From Alphaproteobacteria bacterium (GTDB lineage: Bacteria > Pseudomonadota > Alphaproteobacteria > Caulobacterales > Parvularculaceae): a stretch of DNA of 64,000 nt. Position numbers and translations under genes: made by a program. Each line of letters begins with the position of its first letter. Positions within the stretch are counted from its first letter, which is position 1. Of this stretch, positions 39,344 to 48,520 are shown one piece after another. The stretch is taken from positions 186,001-250,000 of the forward strand of contig WGLS01000012.1 of assembly GCA_016125455.1 (NCBI GenBank), read 5' to 3'. The notes beneath the pieces were generated by a model. The model saw only the letters and a program-made list of their open reading frames with translations, did no database searches and had not been told where the DNA came from.

Positions 39344-40546
39344 TCATGACCTGTGCTGGGGCTGGTTCGCGCCGGGCCCCTGCTCGCGGGCCGGGCTGAA
39401 TTCCGGGACGAGATGGTGCACCGCTTCGTCGACGGCTTCCTGGTCGCCGGAAAGGGCGCTTTCGATGACGTCGGTGAGGCGCGGATTGAGCAGCGGCAGG
39501 TCGATCATCGCAGGCGAAGCGAGCAGGACCCCGTCGGCCCCGGTCTTGATCAGTTTGTCCGTATCGAGAAAAATCTCTTCGAACAGTTTTTCGCCAGGCC
39601 GGAGCCCTGTGAACCGGATTTCGATATCCTGTCCAGGCGCAAGGCCCTTCCACTCGATCATCCGCTTGGCGAGGTCGAGAATCCGCACCGGCTCGCCCAT
39701 GTCGAGCACGAAGACGCGTCCGTCATGGGTGACGATGGACTGGTTGCCGCGCTCGAGGCTGGCCGACTGGAGCACGAGCTGCACGGCCTCGCGGGTGGTC
39801 ATGAAGAACCGCTGGATGTCCGGATGGGTGACAGTGACGGGACCGCCCCTGGCGATCTGGCGCGCAAACAGGGGCACGACGGACCCTGTCGACCCGAGGA
39901 CGTTGCCGAACCGGACGGTGACGAAGCGGGTGTCGTTCTGGGCGACGTCCAGCGCCTGGGCGTAGAGTTCGGCGATGCGCTTGGTCGCGCCCATGAAGCT
40001 TGAAGGGTTCACCGCCTTGTCGGTCGAAATAAAGACGACGGTCTCGGCGCCTGCGTCGATGGCTGCGTCGAAGACGTTCTTGGCGCCGAGGACATTCGTC
40101 AGCGCGCCGGCGCAGCGGTTCTGCTCGACTATCGGCACGTGCTTGAAGGCCGCGGCGTGGATGACAATCTCCGGCTTTACGATGTCGAACACTCGCTCAA
40201 GATGCTCCGTGCGGCAGACATCCGTCAGGGTCGTGAACAACTGCGCGCCGAGGCCGGCTTCGCGCAGCTCCATGTCGATCTGGTAGAGATTGAACTCCGA
40301 GTGGTCGAGAATCGCGAGCATCGCCGGTTCGAAGGAGGATACCTGGCGCGCGAGCTCAGAGCCGATCGTGCCGCCAGCGCCAGTGACGAGAACGCGCTTG
40401 CCGCCGATCAGCGTGCGCGCCGCGCGCTGGTCGACCCGGCGCAGGGGACGCGGCATCAGGGCGGCGATTTCGTCGTCGGTGAACTGAACCGGTCCGCGGG
40501 GCGCGGCCGCCGGCTTTTGCATTGCCTGGAACAGGTTCTTGAACAC
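39344..40546 (-). CDS. soluble CapD/PseB-like nucleotide-sugar 4,6-dehydratase
   Basis: The 400-aa product is an extended SDR: NAD-binding VLVTGAGGTIGSELARQ (about 52), the catalytic-region FISTDKAVNPSSFMGATKR with Met in place of the usual SDR Tyr, and FVTVRFGNVLGSTGSVVP. It lacks the four-helix membrane domain and CoA-binding domain that begin CapD/WbpM/PglF proteins. It is likely UDP-GlcNAc 4,6-dehydratase for an envelope glycan. The GTG start is chosen because TGGAGG lies 7 bases upstream; the preceding 18 codons lack a site. Confidence 0.85.
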   Translation of the reverse strand: MFKNLFQAMQKPAAAPRGPVQFTDDEIAALMPRPLRRVDQRAARTLIGGKRVLVTGAGGTIGSELARQVSSFEPAMLAILDHSEFNLYQIDMELREAGLGAQLFTTLTDVCRTEHLERVFDIVKPEIVIHAAAFKHVPIVEQNRCAGALTNVLGAKNVFDAAIDAGAETVVFISTDKAVNPSSFMGATKRIAELYAQALDVAQNDTRFVTVRFGNVLGSTGSVVPLFARQIARGGPVTVTHPDIQRFFMTTREAVQLVLQSASLERGNQSIVTHDGRVFVLDMGEPVRILDLAKRMIEWKGLAPGQDIEIRFTGLRPGEKLFEEIFLDTDKLIKTGADGVLLASPAMIDLPLLNPRLTDVIESALSGDQEAVDEAVHHLVPEFSPAREQGPGANQPQHRS

Positions 40547-40703
40547 GCCGCGGCCTCCAAAACTTGGCTGCGCCCCGACCCTTCCGCGTCGCCCGACCAA
40601 GGACGGCGCGCCGGCAAGAGGCGCGTTCCGGGGACGGACAAATACGCCGCTGGGCGCGCGCCATCGCGCCGCCCGGCAAAAATGCGGCGCGCGTCGTTCC
40701 GCC

Positions 40704-42476
40704 CTACGCGGCGACGCGCCGCCAGCCCCACTTCACCACCATATCGCCGCGAGGCTGCGCTTCCAAGCGCTGGCCGGCAAGGACGATCTGCTCGGTCGAC
40801 TGGGGCGCGCCGCCGGCGCCGCAATAGACGCTGCGTTCAAGGGTCATGGCTCGCCAGTTCGACTTGAACCGCCAGCCTTCGCCGCCCGGCAACAGGACCA
40901 GCGCGGACCGACCGTCGCGGGCGATCGAGGCGCGCACCCCGGGCGCCAGGTGGAAACGGATGCGCCAGGCGGCCGCCTGGGCCGGCGAGGGTTCGATCAG
41001 GATGTCCTCGCCCAGCAACTCCTCGCCGCCGTGGCGCAGGAACAGCCGGCGCATGTGCCCGGCCTGGGCGGCCAGATCGCCGGCGCGCCGATCGTCGCGC
41101 GCGCGGTCGGGGAACCTGAACCGTCGGTCGATCTCGATCAGCTGACCCTGATCGTTTTCCGCGCGGCGGTGGGCGGCCGGGCCGAATTCCGCCGCCAGGC
41201 CCGGGACAGGCTCGAAGGACAGCGCGCTGTGGGCGGACGCCTGCCGCAGGGCGAGATCCCATTCGGGCGAAAGCCGCGCGCCGGCGCCGCAATTGACGAT
41301 CAGCCGCTCCCGGCCGGCGGCGAGGTGGAACGACCCGACGCCGTCAAAGCCGCGGCGGGATCGCCCGCCCGCGTCGTCGAGGTCCGGCGCGCCGACTTCC
41401 ACGGCAAGGACGGACCGACCGCTGTTGAGCCGCTGGTACCCGGAGTACCGCGCGAAGCCGATCAGGCTTTCTTCGTCTGGCGCGCCAATTGCGGCGTCTA
41501 CCGCCGCCGCGGTTTCTTCGTAGCCTCCATTGAACACGGCGAGCCGGCCATCGCCTAGGCGAAAGATGGCGAGGTGATCGGCGGCCCGCGCGGTGAGGTG
41601 CCGGAGGAAGCTGGGCGGCGCAACCGACCGCCGTTCGAATGCCTCAAGCGTCTGACGGAGGCGCAGCACAATCTCCAGTTGACGAGAAGGATTTCGGCTC
41701 AAGTGCCCGCCATCGCTTCGGAATTGAAGTCGGGCCTCACGACGAAGCAATTCAAGGCCCCGCTCCATCGGCTCTTCGCAGCCAGGCAGGCAAAGGCCAA
41801 TCAGCGTGAGGGCAAGCGCCGCTGTCAGGCGATCATAGGCGCCGGGCGTCTTGTGGCCGGCGTAGGCGAGATGGCGGGTCTGTCGCGCGACCGTTGCGAG
41901 GAGCCGGCTGCGCCAGACGGCGTCGCCGCCCTGCAGCAGGATCTCGCCATGTCGGCACAGCGCGATCAGCCGTTCGCCCACCTGGGGCGCGCGCCATTCA
42001 GGCGGCGACCAGTCTTCGTACCGGTCGCACCAGGCGGCCGCCAGGGCGCGCGCGGCCGCCGGGGCGTCGGCGCCGAGCGGCGACAGGTCCGCCAGCCACC
42101 GCCAGCCATGAATATATGCGAATAAGGGCCGTCCGGGGCCAACGGCGTCGAATACCGACGCAGGATCGGCAACCCCCTCGGTCAGGCAATCGATTTCGTC
42201 CGGCGGCGCGGCGAACCGGCCTGCGAGAATGGCGTCCGCCACAGCGCGGTCATGGGGCGTTGGATCCTTGACCTGGCAATAGAACCGGTCCGGCGCCGGT
42301 CCATGCAGACGCGACTGGTAGAACGGGCTGCGGCCCCAGGCCTTCTGGAGCCGGGACAGAACGGCCGGCGCGCCGGCGGCATCGTGCTCGGCGCTTTGAC
42401 GAGCGTTCTGTCGGGGATCCTGCCGAGGGTCATTTCTGGCGCGCTGGCGGCGATTGCGGATGGCGTCGTCGGACAT
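40704..42476 (-). CDS. heparinase II/III family protein
   Basis: The 590-aa product has an (alpha/alpha) helical first half (about 60-330, with GWRWLADLSPLGADAP and AYAGHKTPGAYDRLTAALAL) and a beta-sandwich second half (GVGSFHLAAGRERLIVNCG, RRFRFPDRARD). This matches the family of polysaccharide lyase-like proteins found in polysaccharide loci. The N-terminus holds a degenerate PRQ repeat (DPRQDPRQNARQ). The start is an ATG 5 bases after the rpe stop; a TTG overlapping that stop is also possible. Confidence 0.82.
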   Translation of the reverse strand: MSDDAIRNRRQRARNDPRQDPRQNARQSAEHDAAGAPAVLSRLQKAWGRSPFYQSRLHGPAPDRFYCQVKDPTPHDRAVADAILAGRFAAPPDEIDCLTEGVADPASVFDAVGPGRPLFAYIHGWRWLADLSPLGADAPAAARALAAAWCDRYEDWSPPEWRAPQVGERLIALCRHGEILLQGGDAVWRSRLLATVARQTRHLAYAGHKTPGAYDRLTAALALTLIGLCLPGCEEPMERGLELLRREARLQFRSDGGHLSRNPSRQLEIVLRLRQTLEAFERRSVAPPSFLRHLTARAADHLAIFRLGDGRLAVFNGGYEETAAAVDAAIGAPDEESLIGFARYSGYQRLNSGRSVLAVEVGAPDLDDAGGRSRRGFDGVGSFHLAAGRERLIVNCGAGARLSPEWDLALRQASAHSALSFEPVPGLAAEFGPAAHRRAENDQGQLIEIDRRFRFPDRARDDRRAGDLAAQAGHMRRLFLRHGGEELLGEDILIEPSPAQAAAWRIRFHLAPGVRASIARDGRSALVLLPGGEGWRFKSNWRAMTLERSVYCGAGGAPQSTEQIVLAGQRLEAQPRGDMVVKWGWRRVAA

Positions 42477-42481
42477 GGCCG

Positions 42482-43147
42482 TCAAACGCTCCCGCCGCGC
42501 AAGGCCGCGATATTGCCGGCGTAGGCGTCGCGCCCGCCCCTGAACACCGCCGACCCGGCGACAAGGGCGGTCGCGCCCGCGGCGATCGCGTCAGGCGCAG
42601 TCTCCGGGTTCACGCCGCCGTCGACTTCCAGGATGATCTCGCGTCCGCTGGCGTCGATCAGGCGCCGAACCGCCTCGATCTTGCGTAGCTGGGATGGAAT
42701 GAACGCCTGGCCGCCGAAGCCCGGATTGACCGACATGACAAGGACAAGGTCGACGTCGTCGATCAGCGGCTCAAGGGCCGCAACCGGCGTACCCGGATTG
42801 AGCGCGAGCCCCGGCTTTATTCCGCGCGCCCGGATCGTCTGCAGGGTGCGGTGGACGTGCGGTCCGGCCTCCGGGTGAACGGTGAGAATGTCCGCGCCGG
42901 CGTCGGCGAATTCTTCGATGAAGGGGTCAACCGGGGCAATCATGAGATGGACGTCGAACGGCGTCTCGACAATCCCGCGAAGCGCCTTCACGACCATCGG
43001 CCCGATCGTCAGGTTCGGCACGAAATGGCCGTCCATCACGTCCACATGGATGAGGTCCGCGCCGGCCGCCGCGACGGCGGCGACGTCCTCGCCGAGGCGC
43101 GCGAAATCCGCCGCCAGTATCGAAGGCGCGATCTTCACTGAAGCCAT
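42482..43147 (-). CDS. rpe: ribulose-phosphate 3-epimerase
   Basis: The 221-aa TIM-barrel protein has [17 protein letters not shown], the metal-site [49 protein letters not shown] and [18 protein letters not shown]. It interconverts ribulose-5-P and xylulose-5-P. It is closely followed by the heparinase-like gene, so they are likely one transcript. The start MASVKIAP is the family N-terminus. Confidence 0.97.
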   Translation of the reverse strand: MASVKIAPSILAADFARLGEDVAAVAAAGADLIHVDVMDGHFVPNLTIGPMVVKALRGIVETPFDVHLMIAPVDPFIEEFADAGADILTVHPEAGPHVHRTLQTIRARGIKPGLALNPGTPVAALEPLIDDVDLVLVMSVNPGFGGQAFIPSQLRKIEAVRRLIDASGREIILEVDGGVNPETAPDAIAAGATALVAGSAVFRGGRDAYAGNIAALRGGSV

Positions 43148-43453
43148 AATACGCCTGCCCCTGAAACCCTGCATTCAAACCGTGATTCTACCGCTTGGTC
43201 AGGTCGGGCAAGTATCCGATTGGAAAGGGGGGCTGGCGTCGATAGCGCCCCGATGGGCGATCGCCGACAAGGAAAAGCCGCCGTCGACTTGCATCGGCGG
43301 CGGCTTCTCGGGCGGGATGTTGCAAGCAAGTCGGCAGAATGTGTCGACCGACAAAGGGATCGCAAATCTATTTGGCGAAATTGGGGCAGCGGCGCATATT
43401 TATTAGATAAGTATTTATTAAAATTAACAAATTTCTAATTCAGCAAGACCGCG
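43148..43453. other. intergenic region upstream of rpe
   Basis: These 306 bases contain no convincing gene. They hold the minus-strand terminator at 43271-43306 and a very AT-rich block at about 43398-43440 that stands out from the surroundings. The rpe promoter is expected between the terminator and 43147. Confidence 0.5.
43271..43306 (-). terminator. rho-independent-type terminator on the minus strand
   Basis: Read on the minus strand, AAGCCGCCG pairs over 9 bases with CGGCGGCTT across a 14-base loop and runs into TTTTCC. It would end transcription of the minus-strand gene ending at 43454. Confidence 0.5.
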
Positions 43454-44074
43454 TCAAATCGCCGGACCGGCCTCTTGCGCGGCGGCGGCTGAGCCCTTCG
43501 ACAGCATCCGGACAAGCGCTCTTGCAGCAATGAACGCCGCCGCCGCGAGCGGCAGCGCGAATGCCGGCGCCGACAGAAACGCGGCGATCGACGCGCCAAT
43601 AGCTGCGGAAAAAATGATCGCGCGGGCGGCCGTTGCCCCTGCGGTTCGGTATGCGCCCAGCGTGGCCTTCAGCGATGGGCGACCGAAATCATCTGACGAC
43701 CCCTTCAATGGACCTGGCGCCGAGGCCGGTCGGCCGACGCGGATTGCCCCATTGGGCCGGGCGATGCCTTGGCGGATCTTGCGGGCAAGTGCGGCGAGCA
43801 GGATCGTCAGCGCCGCGGCCAGTCCGATGCGCGTCGACAGCGCAAGCTCCGGCATCGGGTCGCCGGTCCGCGGCATTGCGTCGGCAGCGCGGACCGGGAG
43901 CGCAATCGCGCTTGTTGCATCGCCCGTCATCGTGGTCGCCAGGGGCGACGCCACCGCAATCGACATCGCGGACGCCGTCGCGGCGAAGGCGGCGATCAGC
44001 GCAGGCCGACAGGCTTGCCTTTTTTTCTGACGGGGGCGGCGTGGCGGCGTCGCGGATGGCGCATGCTGTATCAT
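43454..44074 (-). CDS. hypothetical membrane protein
   Basis: The 206-aa product has a basic N-terminus with one hydrophobic segment (about 24-50), a second near 82-98 and a hairpin of two Ala-rich helices near 150-190. There are no recognised motifs. It is on the strand of, and just downstream from, the membrane/glycosyltransferase pair, so it may belong to the same envelope locus. Confidence 0.5.
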   Translation of the reverse strand: MIQHAPSATPPRRPRQKKRQACRPALIAAFAATASAMSIAVASPLATTMTGDATSAIALPVRAADAMPRTGDPMPELALSTRIGLAAALTILLAALARKIRQGIARPNGAIRVGRPASAPGPLKGSSDDFGRPSLKATLGAYRTAGATAARAIIFSAAIGASIAAFLSAPAFALPLAAAAFIAARALVRMLSKGSAAAAQEAGPAI

Positions 44075-44128
44075 GGGCGTAATGCTACCCTCGCAGCGGC
44101 CGGCCGGAAAGGGCGCCTCGGGGCGAGG

Positions 44129-45463
44129 CTATTCACTCGCCGGCACGGCGTTCGCCGGCTTGGCCGGCTTTCCCTCCGGCAAAAGGAGCGGCGCCGTCCG
44201 CCCAAACAGCGCAAGCCCCGCAAGGAAGCAAATCGGCGCAAAGTTCAGGTGGGTGAACGCGGCGTGAATCTGCGCGTGGTTCGACAGGAGTTCGAGGAAC
44301 GCGAGCGGCGCCGCCGCGAGCGCCAGAGGCAGCCGGCCGCGCCGCCAGATCGAGACAAGACCGGCCCGGGCGTCGGCCCGGATCAGCGGCGCGGCGACAA
44401 AGAGCCCGATCGCAACAGGGGCCCAGAGCGACTTCAGCGCGGCGACATTCCTGTAGAGCGCAAGCCCCGGCCAGTAGGCGTCAACGAGATCGCTCTCGCC
44501 CCTTATGCGGAACGCGGCCTGCCCCATGGCGTCGGCCCACGCCGCCGGACCGATAACCATTGCGGCGATGGCGATCTTCGCCGCCCACAGGCCGGCATAG
44601 CCGGCGGTCCAGAAAGCGCCGAGGGCGATCACGTCCCGCCAATCGACGCGCCAATCGGCGTTCCGGTCAGCTTTCCCGTCAGCGCCGCCCGCCGCCGCCG
44701 CGCCGCGCCGGCGATACATCACCCACACGATCGTCGGCAGGCAGAAAATCAGCGCCGGCGCAGTCAGGAAGTCGAAAAAGGCCGTCAGCGACCCGAGCGC
44801 GAAATACGCGACCAGCGGCGCGGGCCGGTCGCCGCGCCGGGAAAATGCAAGGCACGCGCCCACGGCCAGCGCAAAAGTCGTCGCCTTGGTCGCCACGACC
44901 CAGTAGCCCAAGGCGTTCAGCACGAAAAACGGCAGCACGAAGGCAAGACCCGCCGCCGCCCCGAAGTCGCGGCCGATGCGCCATGTCGCCGCGCCGAGCA
45001 AGAGGACGCAGGCGGTGAACGTCAGCCCACGCAGATCATTGTAGGCAAGGACCGACAGGGCCGGACGCGTGACGACAAGATGGCCATGCCAGTAGCGAAA
45101 GTACTCGCGGATCTCGTAGGGATCGCCCGTTTCGAGAAAGGCGAGAAAGGGCTCGCAGCCGTACGCGCTTCGCGGGGCCATCGCGCGGGCGAACGCAGTT
45201 TCCCCCGCGCGAACCGGCGCGCCGCCCGACATGCCTACCGAAAGGCCGATGCATTCCGTATCCGCATCGATGACGCGGCCATTGTCGGCGCGTCGCGACA
45301 GAAGGACGTCGGGCCGGTCGAGAATGTTTGCTGCGATCGGTTCGTCCGGCAGGCTGAGGACAAGCGTTGCAAGGAGCGCAAAGGTCCCGGCGAGCGCCGG
45401 CGCGAGGAGCGCGCAGGCCATGGCGCGCTTCAACGCGTGACGCAGGTATGCGCCGTCGATCAT
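44129..45463 (-). CDS. polytopic membrane protein of an envelope-glycan locus
   Basis: The 444-aa product has about ten membrane helices and an N-terminal extracytoplasmic loop with a conserved-looking acidic stretch (REYFRYWHGH, near 120). The topology resembles GT-C glycosyltransferases or polymerases, but I do not see a definite family signature. It overlaps the GT2 gene by 4 bases (ATGA), which argues for joint function. Confidence 0.6.
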   Translation of the reverse strand: MIDGAYLRHALKRAMACALLAPALAGTFALLATLVLSLPDEPIAANILDRPDVLLSRRADNGRVIDADTECIGLSVGMSGGAPVRAGETAFARAMAPRSAYGCEPFLAFLETGDPYEIREYFRYWHGHLVVTRPALSVLAYNDLRGLTFTACVLLLGAATWRIGRDFGAAAGLAFVLPFFVLNALGYWVVATKATTFALAVGACLAFSRRGDRPAPLVAYFALGSLTAFFDFLTAPALIFCLPTIVWVMYRRRGAAAAGGADGKADRNADWRVDWRDVIALGAFWTAGYAGLWAAKIAIAAMVIGPAAWADAMGQAAFRIRGESDLVDAYWPGLALYRNVAALKSLWAPVAIGLFVAAPLIRADARAGLVSIWRRGRLPLALAAAPLAFLELLSNHAQIHAAFTHLNFAPICFLAGLALFGRTAPLLLPEGKPAKPANAVPASE

Positions 45464-46392
45464 TCCGGCGCCTCGCCGGCGTCCGGCCCGGGAATGCCGA
45501 GATAGACGAGCCGTTTGGTCTCGGCGAAGTACTGGGCCTGCGCGTCCAGGATAATGCCGACGACGAAGAAAATCACCGATGCGAGGCCGATGGCAACGGC
45601 GACGATCAGGGTCGGGAACCGCGGCACGAGGCCCGTGCTCAGGAACTCCGCCAGGATCGGCGCAAACAGAAGCGCAGCGACCGTCAGGCTTAGGCCGGAC
45701 AGCGCGCCATAGACGAGGCGCGGCCGATGCAGCCGGAGGAACCTCAGCATGCGGCGGAAAATCGCGGCGCCGTCGCGAAACGTGCGCAGCTTGCTGGCGC
45801 CGCCGTCGTCCCGGGCGCGGTAGGCCGTCTCGACCTCGACCGCAGGCAGCCGCAGGAGCGCCGCGTGGGCGGCCATTTCAAGCTCGATCTCGAAGCCGCC
45901 CGCAGATAGCGGGAACGACTTCACGAAGCGCCGCGACAGAACGCGGTAGCCGCTCAGAATGTCGGTGAAGGTTGCGCCGAAAAGGCCGCGAAAGAGCGCG
46001 CTGAACGCCCGGTTGCCGAACACGTGGCCGGGCCGGTAGGCCGCCGCTGCGACGTGGGCGCGCGCGCCGACCACCATGTCGAGCCGCTCGCGCGCAAGCC
46101 GCGCCACGAGGGCCGGGGCCGCCGACGCGTCATAGGTGTCGTCGCCGTCCGCCATCACGTAGACGTCCGCTTCAACGTCGGCGAAGGCGCGCCGCACGGC
46201 GTTCGCCTTGCCCTTCGCCGGCTCCGAGCGGACAATTGCGCCGGCCGATGCGGCGCGCACTGCGGTGTCGTCGGTGCTTGCGTTGTCAAACACATAGACG
46301 GCGGCGTCCGGCAGCGCGGCGCGGAACGCCTCGACGGTCGTCCGGATTGAGGCGGCCTCGTTGTGGCACGGCAGGATGACGGCGACGCGCAT
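45460..46392 (-). CDS. family 2 glycosyltransferase, DPM1/DPMS-like with membrane anchor
   Basis: The 310-aa product has VAVILPCHNEAASIRTTV at the start, DNASTDDTA, and the metal/nucleotide motif MADGDDTYDAS. Two C-terminal membrane helices follow (about 230-285). This layout is typical of enzymes that load a sugar onto a lipid carrier such as undecaprenyl phosphate. GGAGG precedes the ATG. The stop overlaps the start of the polytopic membrane protein, a likely partner using the lipid-linked sugar. Confidence 0.9.
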   Translation of the reverse strand: MRVAVILPCHNEAASIRTTVEAFRAALPDAAVYVFDNASTDDTAVRAASAGAIVRSEPAKGKANAVRRAFADVEADVYVMADGDDTYDASAAPALVARLARERLDMVVGARAHVAAAAYRPGHVFGNRAFSALFRGLFGATFTDILSGYRVLSRRFVKSFPLSAGGFEIELEMAAHAALLRLPAVEVETAYRARDDGGASKLRTFRDGAAIFRRMLRFLRLHRPRLVYGALSGLSLTVAALLFAPILAEFLSTGLVPRFPTLIVAVAIGLASVIFFVVGIILDAQAQYFAETKRLVYLGIPGPDAGEAPE

Positions 46393-46463
46393 GAAGGCCT
46401 CCGGTCCCGGCAAGGCGCGCCCCGCCGAAGAGTCCCTTCTTGCGCTCGCGGCGGGCCCGACGC

Positions 46464-46763
46464 CTAGTTGAGGCCGATCCGCAGCATCAGCCAACGGTTC
46501 ATCTCCCGCGCGAAGTAGACGCCGAGCAGGAGAACGACCGGCGACAAGTCGAGCCCGCCAAGGTTCGGCATGACCCGGCGGATCGGCGCCAGGAGCGGCT
46601 CGGTCACGGCGACAAGCGCTCGCCAGATCGCATCCACGAACTGGTTGTGCCGGTTGATCACGTTGAAGCTGAGCAGCCACGACATGATCACCATGATGAA
46701 CACTGCGAACTGATAAAGCTGCAGGATCGCATCGATTAGCATAAAGACCGGCGTCGGGATCAT
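46464..46763 (-). CDS. YggT family membrane protein
   Basis: The 99-aa product has two membrane helices and the YggT core: LIDAILQLYQFAVFIMVIMSW, then EPLLAPIRRVMPNLGGLDLSPVVLLL. The family is implicated in osmotic tolerance and, in other bacteria, in division-site positioning. It is same-strand with the GT2 gene, 71 bases upstream of it. Confidence 0.88.
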   Translation of the reverse strand: MIPTPVFMLIDAILQLYQFAVFIMVIMSWLLSFNVINRHNQFVDAIWRALVAVTEPLLAPIRRVMPNLGGLDLSPVVLLLGVYFAREMNRWLMLRIGLN

Positions 46764-47159
46764 GAAAAGGCGTCTCCTTGCCTTAGCGGTGGTTTGCTCT
46801 TGCGGCGGTTTGCCCTTGCGGCTGTGCGCCTTTCCGGCTCGCGGCCCCAGGGGGCGGTTTGCCCCTTGGCTCTCGGCCCTCGGGGCGGCAGTGCCCGGGC
46901 GCAGCCGGGCGGCGTCAGGTTGGCCCCGTTTCCGGCGGCCGGGCTAACGGGCAGTCGCGGCCCGCGCCGCCGCCCGGTCAACCCGTTGTACTCGGCCAAT
47001 TGAACTCGGCCCGTTGGATTCGAGCTCTTGAATACGGTTTTGCGCGCGCCGGCAACGGCGACGTCACATAGGCCGGGCTGCCGGCGCGGACAACCCGCCG
47101 CCCCTCATTCTGCGCCCTCGCCCGGCATCCCGCCGGCGCGCCGCCGCCGCGCTCCTCGA
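46764..47159. other. intergenic region between yggT and tRNA-Ala
   Basis: No convincing gene is visible in about 400 bases. The part near yggT (46785-46870) contains short imperfect repeats of CGGTTTGCCCTTG and GGGCGGTTTGCCCC type. Open frames here have the composition of non-coding GC-rich DNA. Confidence 0.5.
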
Positions 47160-47188
47160 TTGACAGCCGGCGGGGGCCGCCCTAACAT
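47160..47188 (+). promoter_or_regulatory. sigma-70 promoter of tRNA-Ala
   Basis: A perfect -35 TTGACA (47160-47165), a 17-base spacer and -10 TAACAT (47183-47188) lie directly before the tRNA, giving a start site a few bases before 47201. Confidence 0.8.
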
Positions 47189-47200
47189 CCTCGCCCTTAC

Positions 47201-47276
47201 GGGCCTGTAGCTCAGTTGGGAGAGCGCCTCGTTCGCAATGAGGAGGTCAGCGGTTCGATTCCGCTCAGGTCCACCA
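47201..47276 (+). tRNA. tRNA-Ala (anticodon CGC)
   Basis: A full cloverleaf can be drawn: acceptor GGGCCTG with CAGGTCC (one G-U), D arm GCTCAGTTGGGAGAGC, anticodon stem CCTCG/TGAGG with loop TTCGCAA (anticodon CGC, reading GCG), T arm with GGTTCGATTCC, and an encoded CCA at 47274-47276. It is the last feature before the lower-GC region and a plausible integration target. Confidence 0.96.
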
Positions 47277-47289
47277 AGCACTGTAAATT

Positions 47290-47313
47290 AGAACCAATGC
47301 CCGTTGGTTTTTC
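47290..47313 (+). terminator. rho-independent terminator of tRNA-Ala
   Basis: AACCAA (47292-47297) pairs with TTGGTT (47304-47309) across TGCCCG, with a following run of five T (47308-47312). It lies 15 bases after the tRNA end. Confidence 0.75.
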
Positions 47314-47513
47314 TTCGATTGCAAGGCTCTTCATTTTAATCAAATCGGTGTGGATGATTTGCTTGCAGTCCATCCATCTTGAACTTTTCGATCGGTTGCC
47401 AATCGCCAACGTATAATTCGCTAATTAAGAACGATACCATATAATCAATATAATTTATAAAAGAACGGTCGCTGCGTATACTGACGTCAGGATTAACAAG
47501 CGCGAGCGAATTC

Positions 47514-48509
47514 ATGGCTGCTTCACTGCGAGTGATTGATGGAGGGCTCAACGACGCCCCCGACAGGCGCGTCAAGGTGTGCGTGTCGGAACGCATTGAA
47601 CAGGCTGAATCGGTCGCGAAACTCTTAAGCGCGCTCGCGCCGGAACTCACTGCCAACGTTGAGCAACGTCATAATGCTTCACCAGGCGATGCTCAAACTG
47701 CTCGCCTTTCGGACCTGCGATTCTCGCTCTTCAGCGATTGTCAAAGTGATCCGATTCTTTGGACCTCGAAGCTCGGCGCTCTGCGCGGAACATTTCGCAC
47801 GCTCGTCGACAAACTGGACGTTGAGCTGATTGCGATCTGTTCAGATCGCGTCGAAACGCTCGCCCAGGCTCTAGATCTTGCCAAAGCGGCTGGACGTTCA
47901 TCGCCATGCATTATTGAAAATTCCGGTGAGATTGCCTTCGCGCCGAGCGTAGGCAACGCCGTCCACGAAATATTCGGAGCCGACGCTGGTCTAGCTCAAA
48001 TGGGCTGCCTGGACGCGATTGCCCAGTTCGTTTGCGGCCGCTTTCCTCATGACGTTGTCATTGCGCGCGCCGAGACCGCCATTCTGCTTGAAACGCTTGG
48101 CGCTGAACTGATCGGGGCGACGCCATTGCGCGCGCGATGCTGGCGGTATGCGGAAGGGATTTCCAGCGCCGGAATTGCGAGTCAGTCCGATCGAGACGTG
48201 GAAGCGTTCTCAATCGCCGCTGACATCACGGCGTTAGCCGACCTCCTCGGCGCCGCCGGCTGGCGTCAGGCCTCCATGTCGTTGAGCAACGCCCTGATCA
48301 GAACTCTGGAAGACAATTTTCATACTGACGGTATACCGACCATCATGCCTTATGCGCGCCGGGTCAATGATGTCGAATTCATCGACGCTGTCACGCAAAG
48401 GCTTGGCAAACTTCCGAAACATGCCAAGCCCCTGGTCTACGCCCCAGATCACAGCCATCGCCAGGCCATGGGCGCACGATCATCCTTGCAACTTGTCCAC
48501 TCCGCCTGA
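47514..48509 (+). CDS. hypothetical protein next to the tRNA
   Basis: The 331-aa soluble-looking product has mixed alpha/beta composition and eight cysteines spread without a motif. I do not recognise a family. The upstream 200 bases are very AT-rich and presumably hold its promoter. Codon use is less GC-biased than in genes left of the tRNA, consistent with transfer. It converges on the arsR gene, with 11 bases between the stop codons. Whether it belongs to the dab operon's function is unknown. Confidence 0.6.
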   Translation: MAASLRVIDGGLNDAPDRRVKVCVSERIEQAESVAKLLSALAPELTANVEQRHNASPGDAQTARLSDLRFSLFSDCQSDPILWTSKLGALRGTFRTLVDKLDVELIAICSDRVETLAQALDLAKAAGRSSPCIIENSGEIAFAPSVGNAVHEIFGADAGLAQMGCLDAIAQFVCGRFPHDVVIARAETAILLETLGAELIGATPLRARCWRYAEGISSAGIASQSDRDVEAFSIAADITALADLLGAAGWRQASMSLSNALIRTLEDNFHTDGIPTIMPYARRVNDVEFIDAVTQRLGKLPKHAKPLVYAPDHSHRQAMGARSSLQLVHSA

Positions 48510-48520
48510 GCGATCAAGAA

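Noticed and set aside
37565-39349. 594-codon open frame on the plus strand
   Set aside because: It is antisense to purH, rich in Arg/His/Asp as expected for a shadow of a GC-rich gene, and has no family motif.
46760-46999. 79-codon minus-strand frame upstream of yggT
   Set aside because: Low-complexity Arg/Pro/Gly composition over a repetitive intergenic stretch; no ribosome site.
47212-47409. 65-codon minus-strand frame overlapping tRNA-Ala
   Set aside because: Its C-terminus (SGIEPLTSSLRTRRS) is the well-known artefact of translating a tRNA gene backwards.
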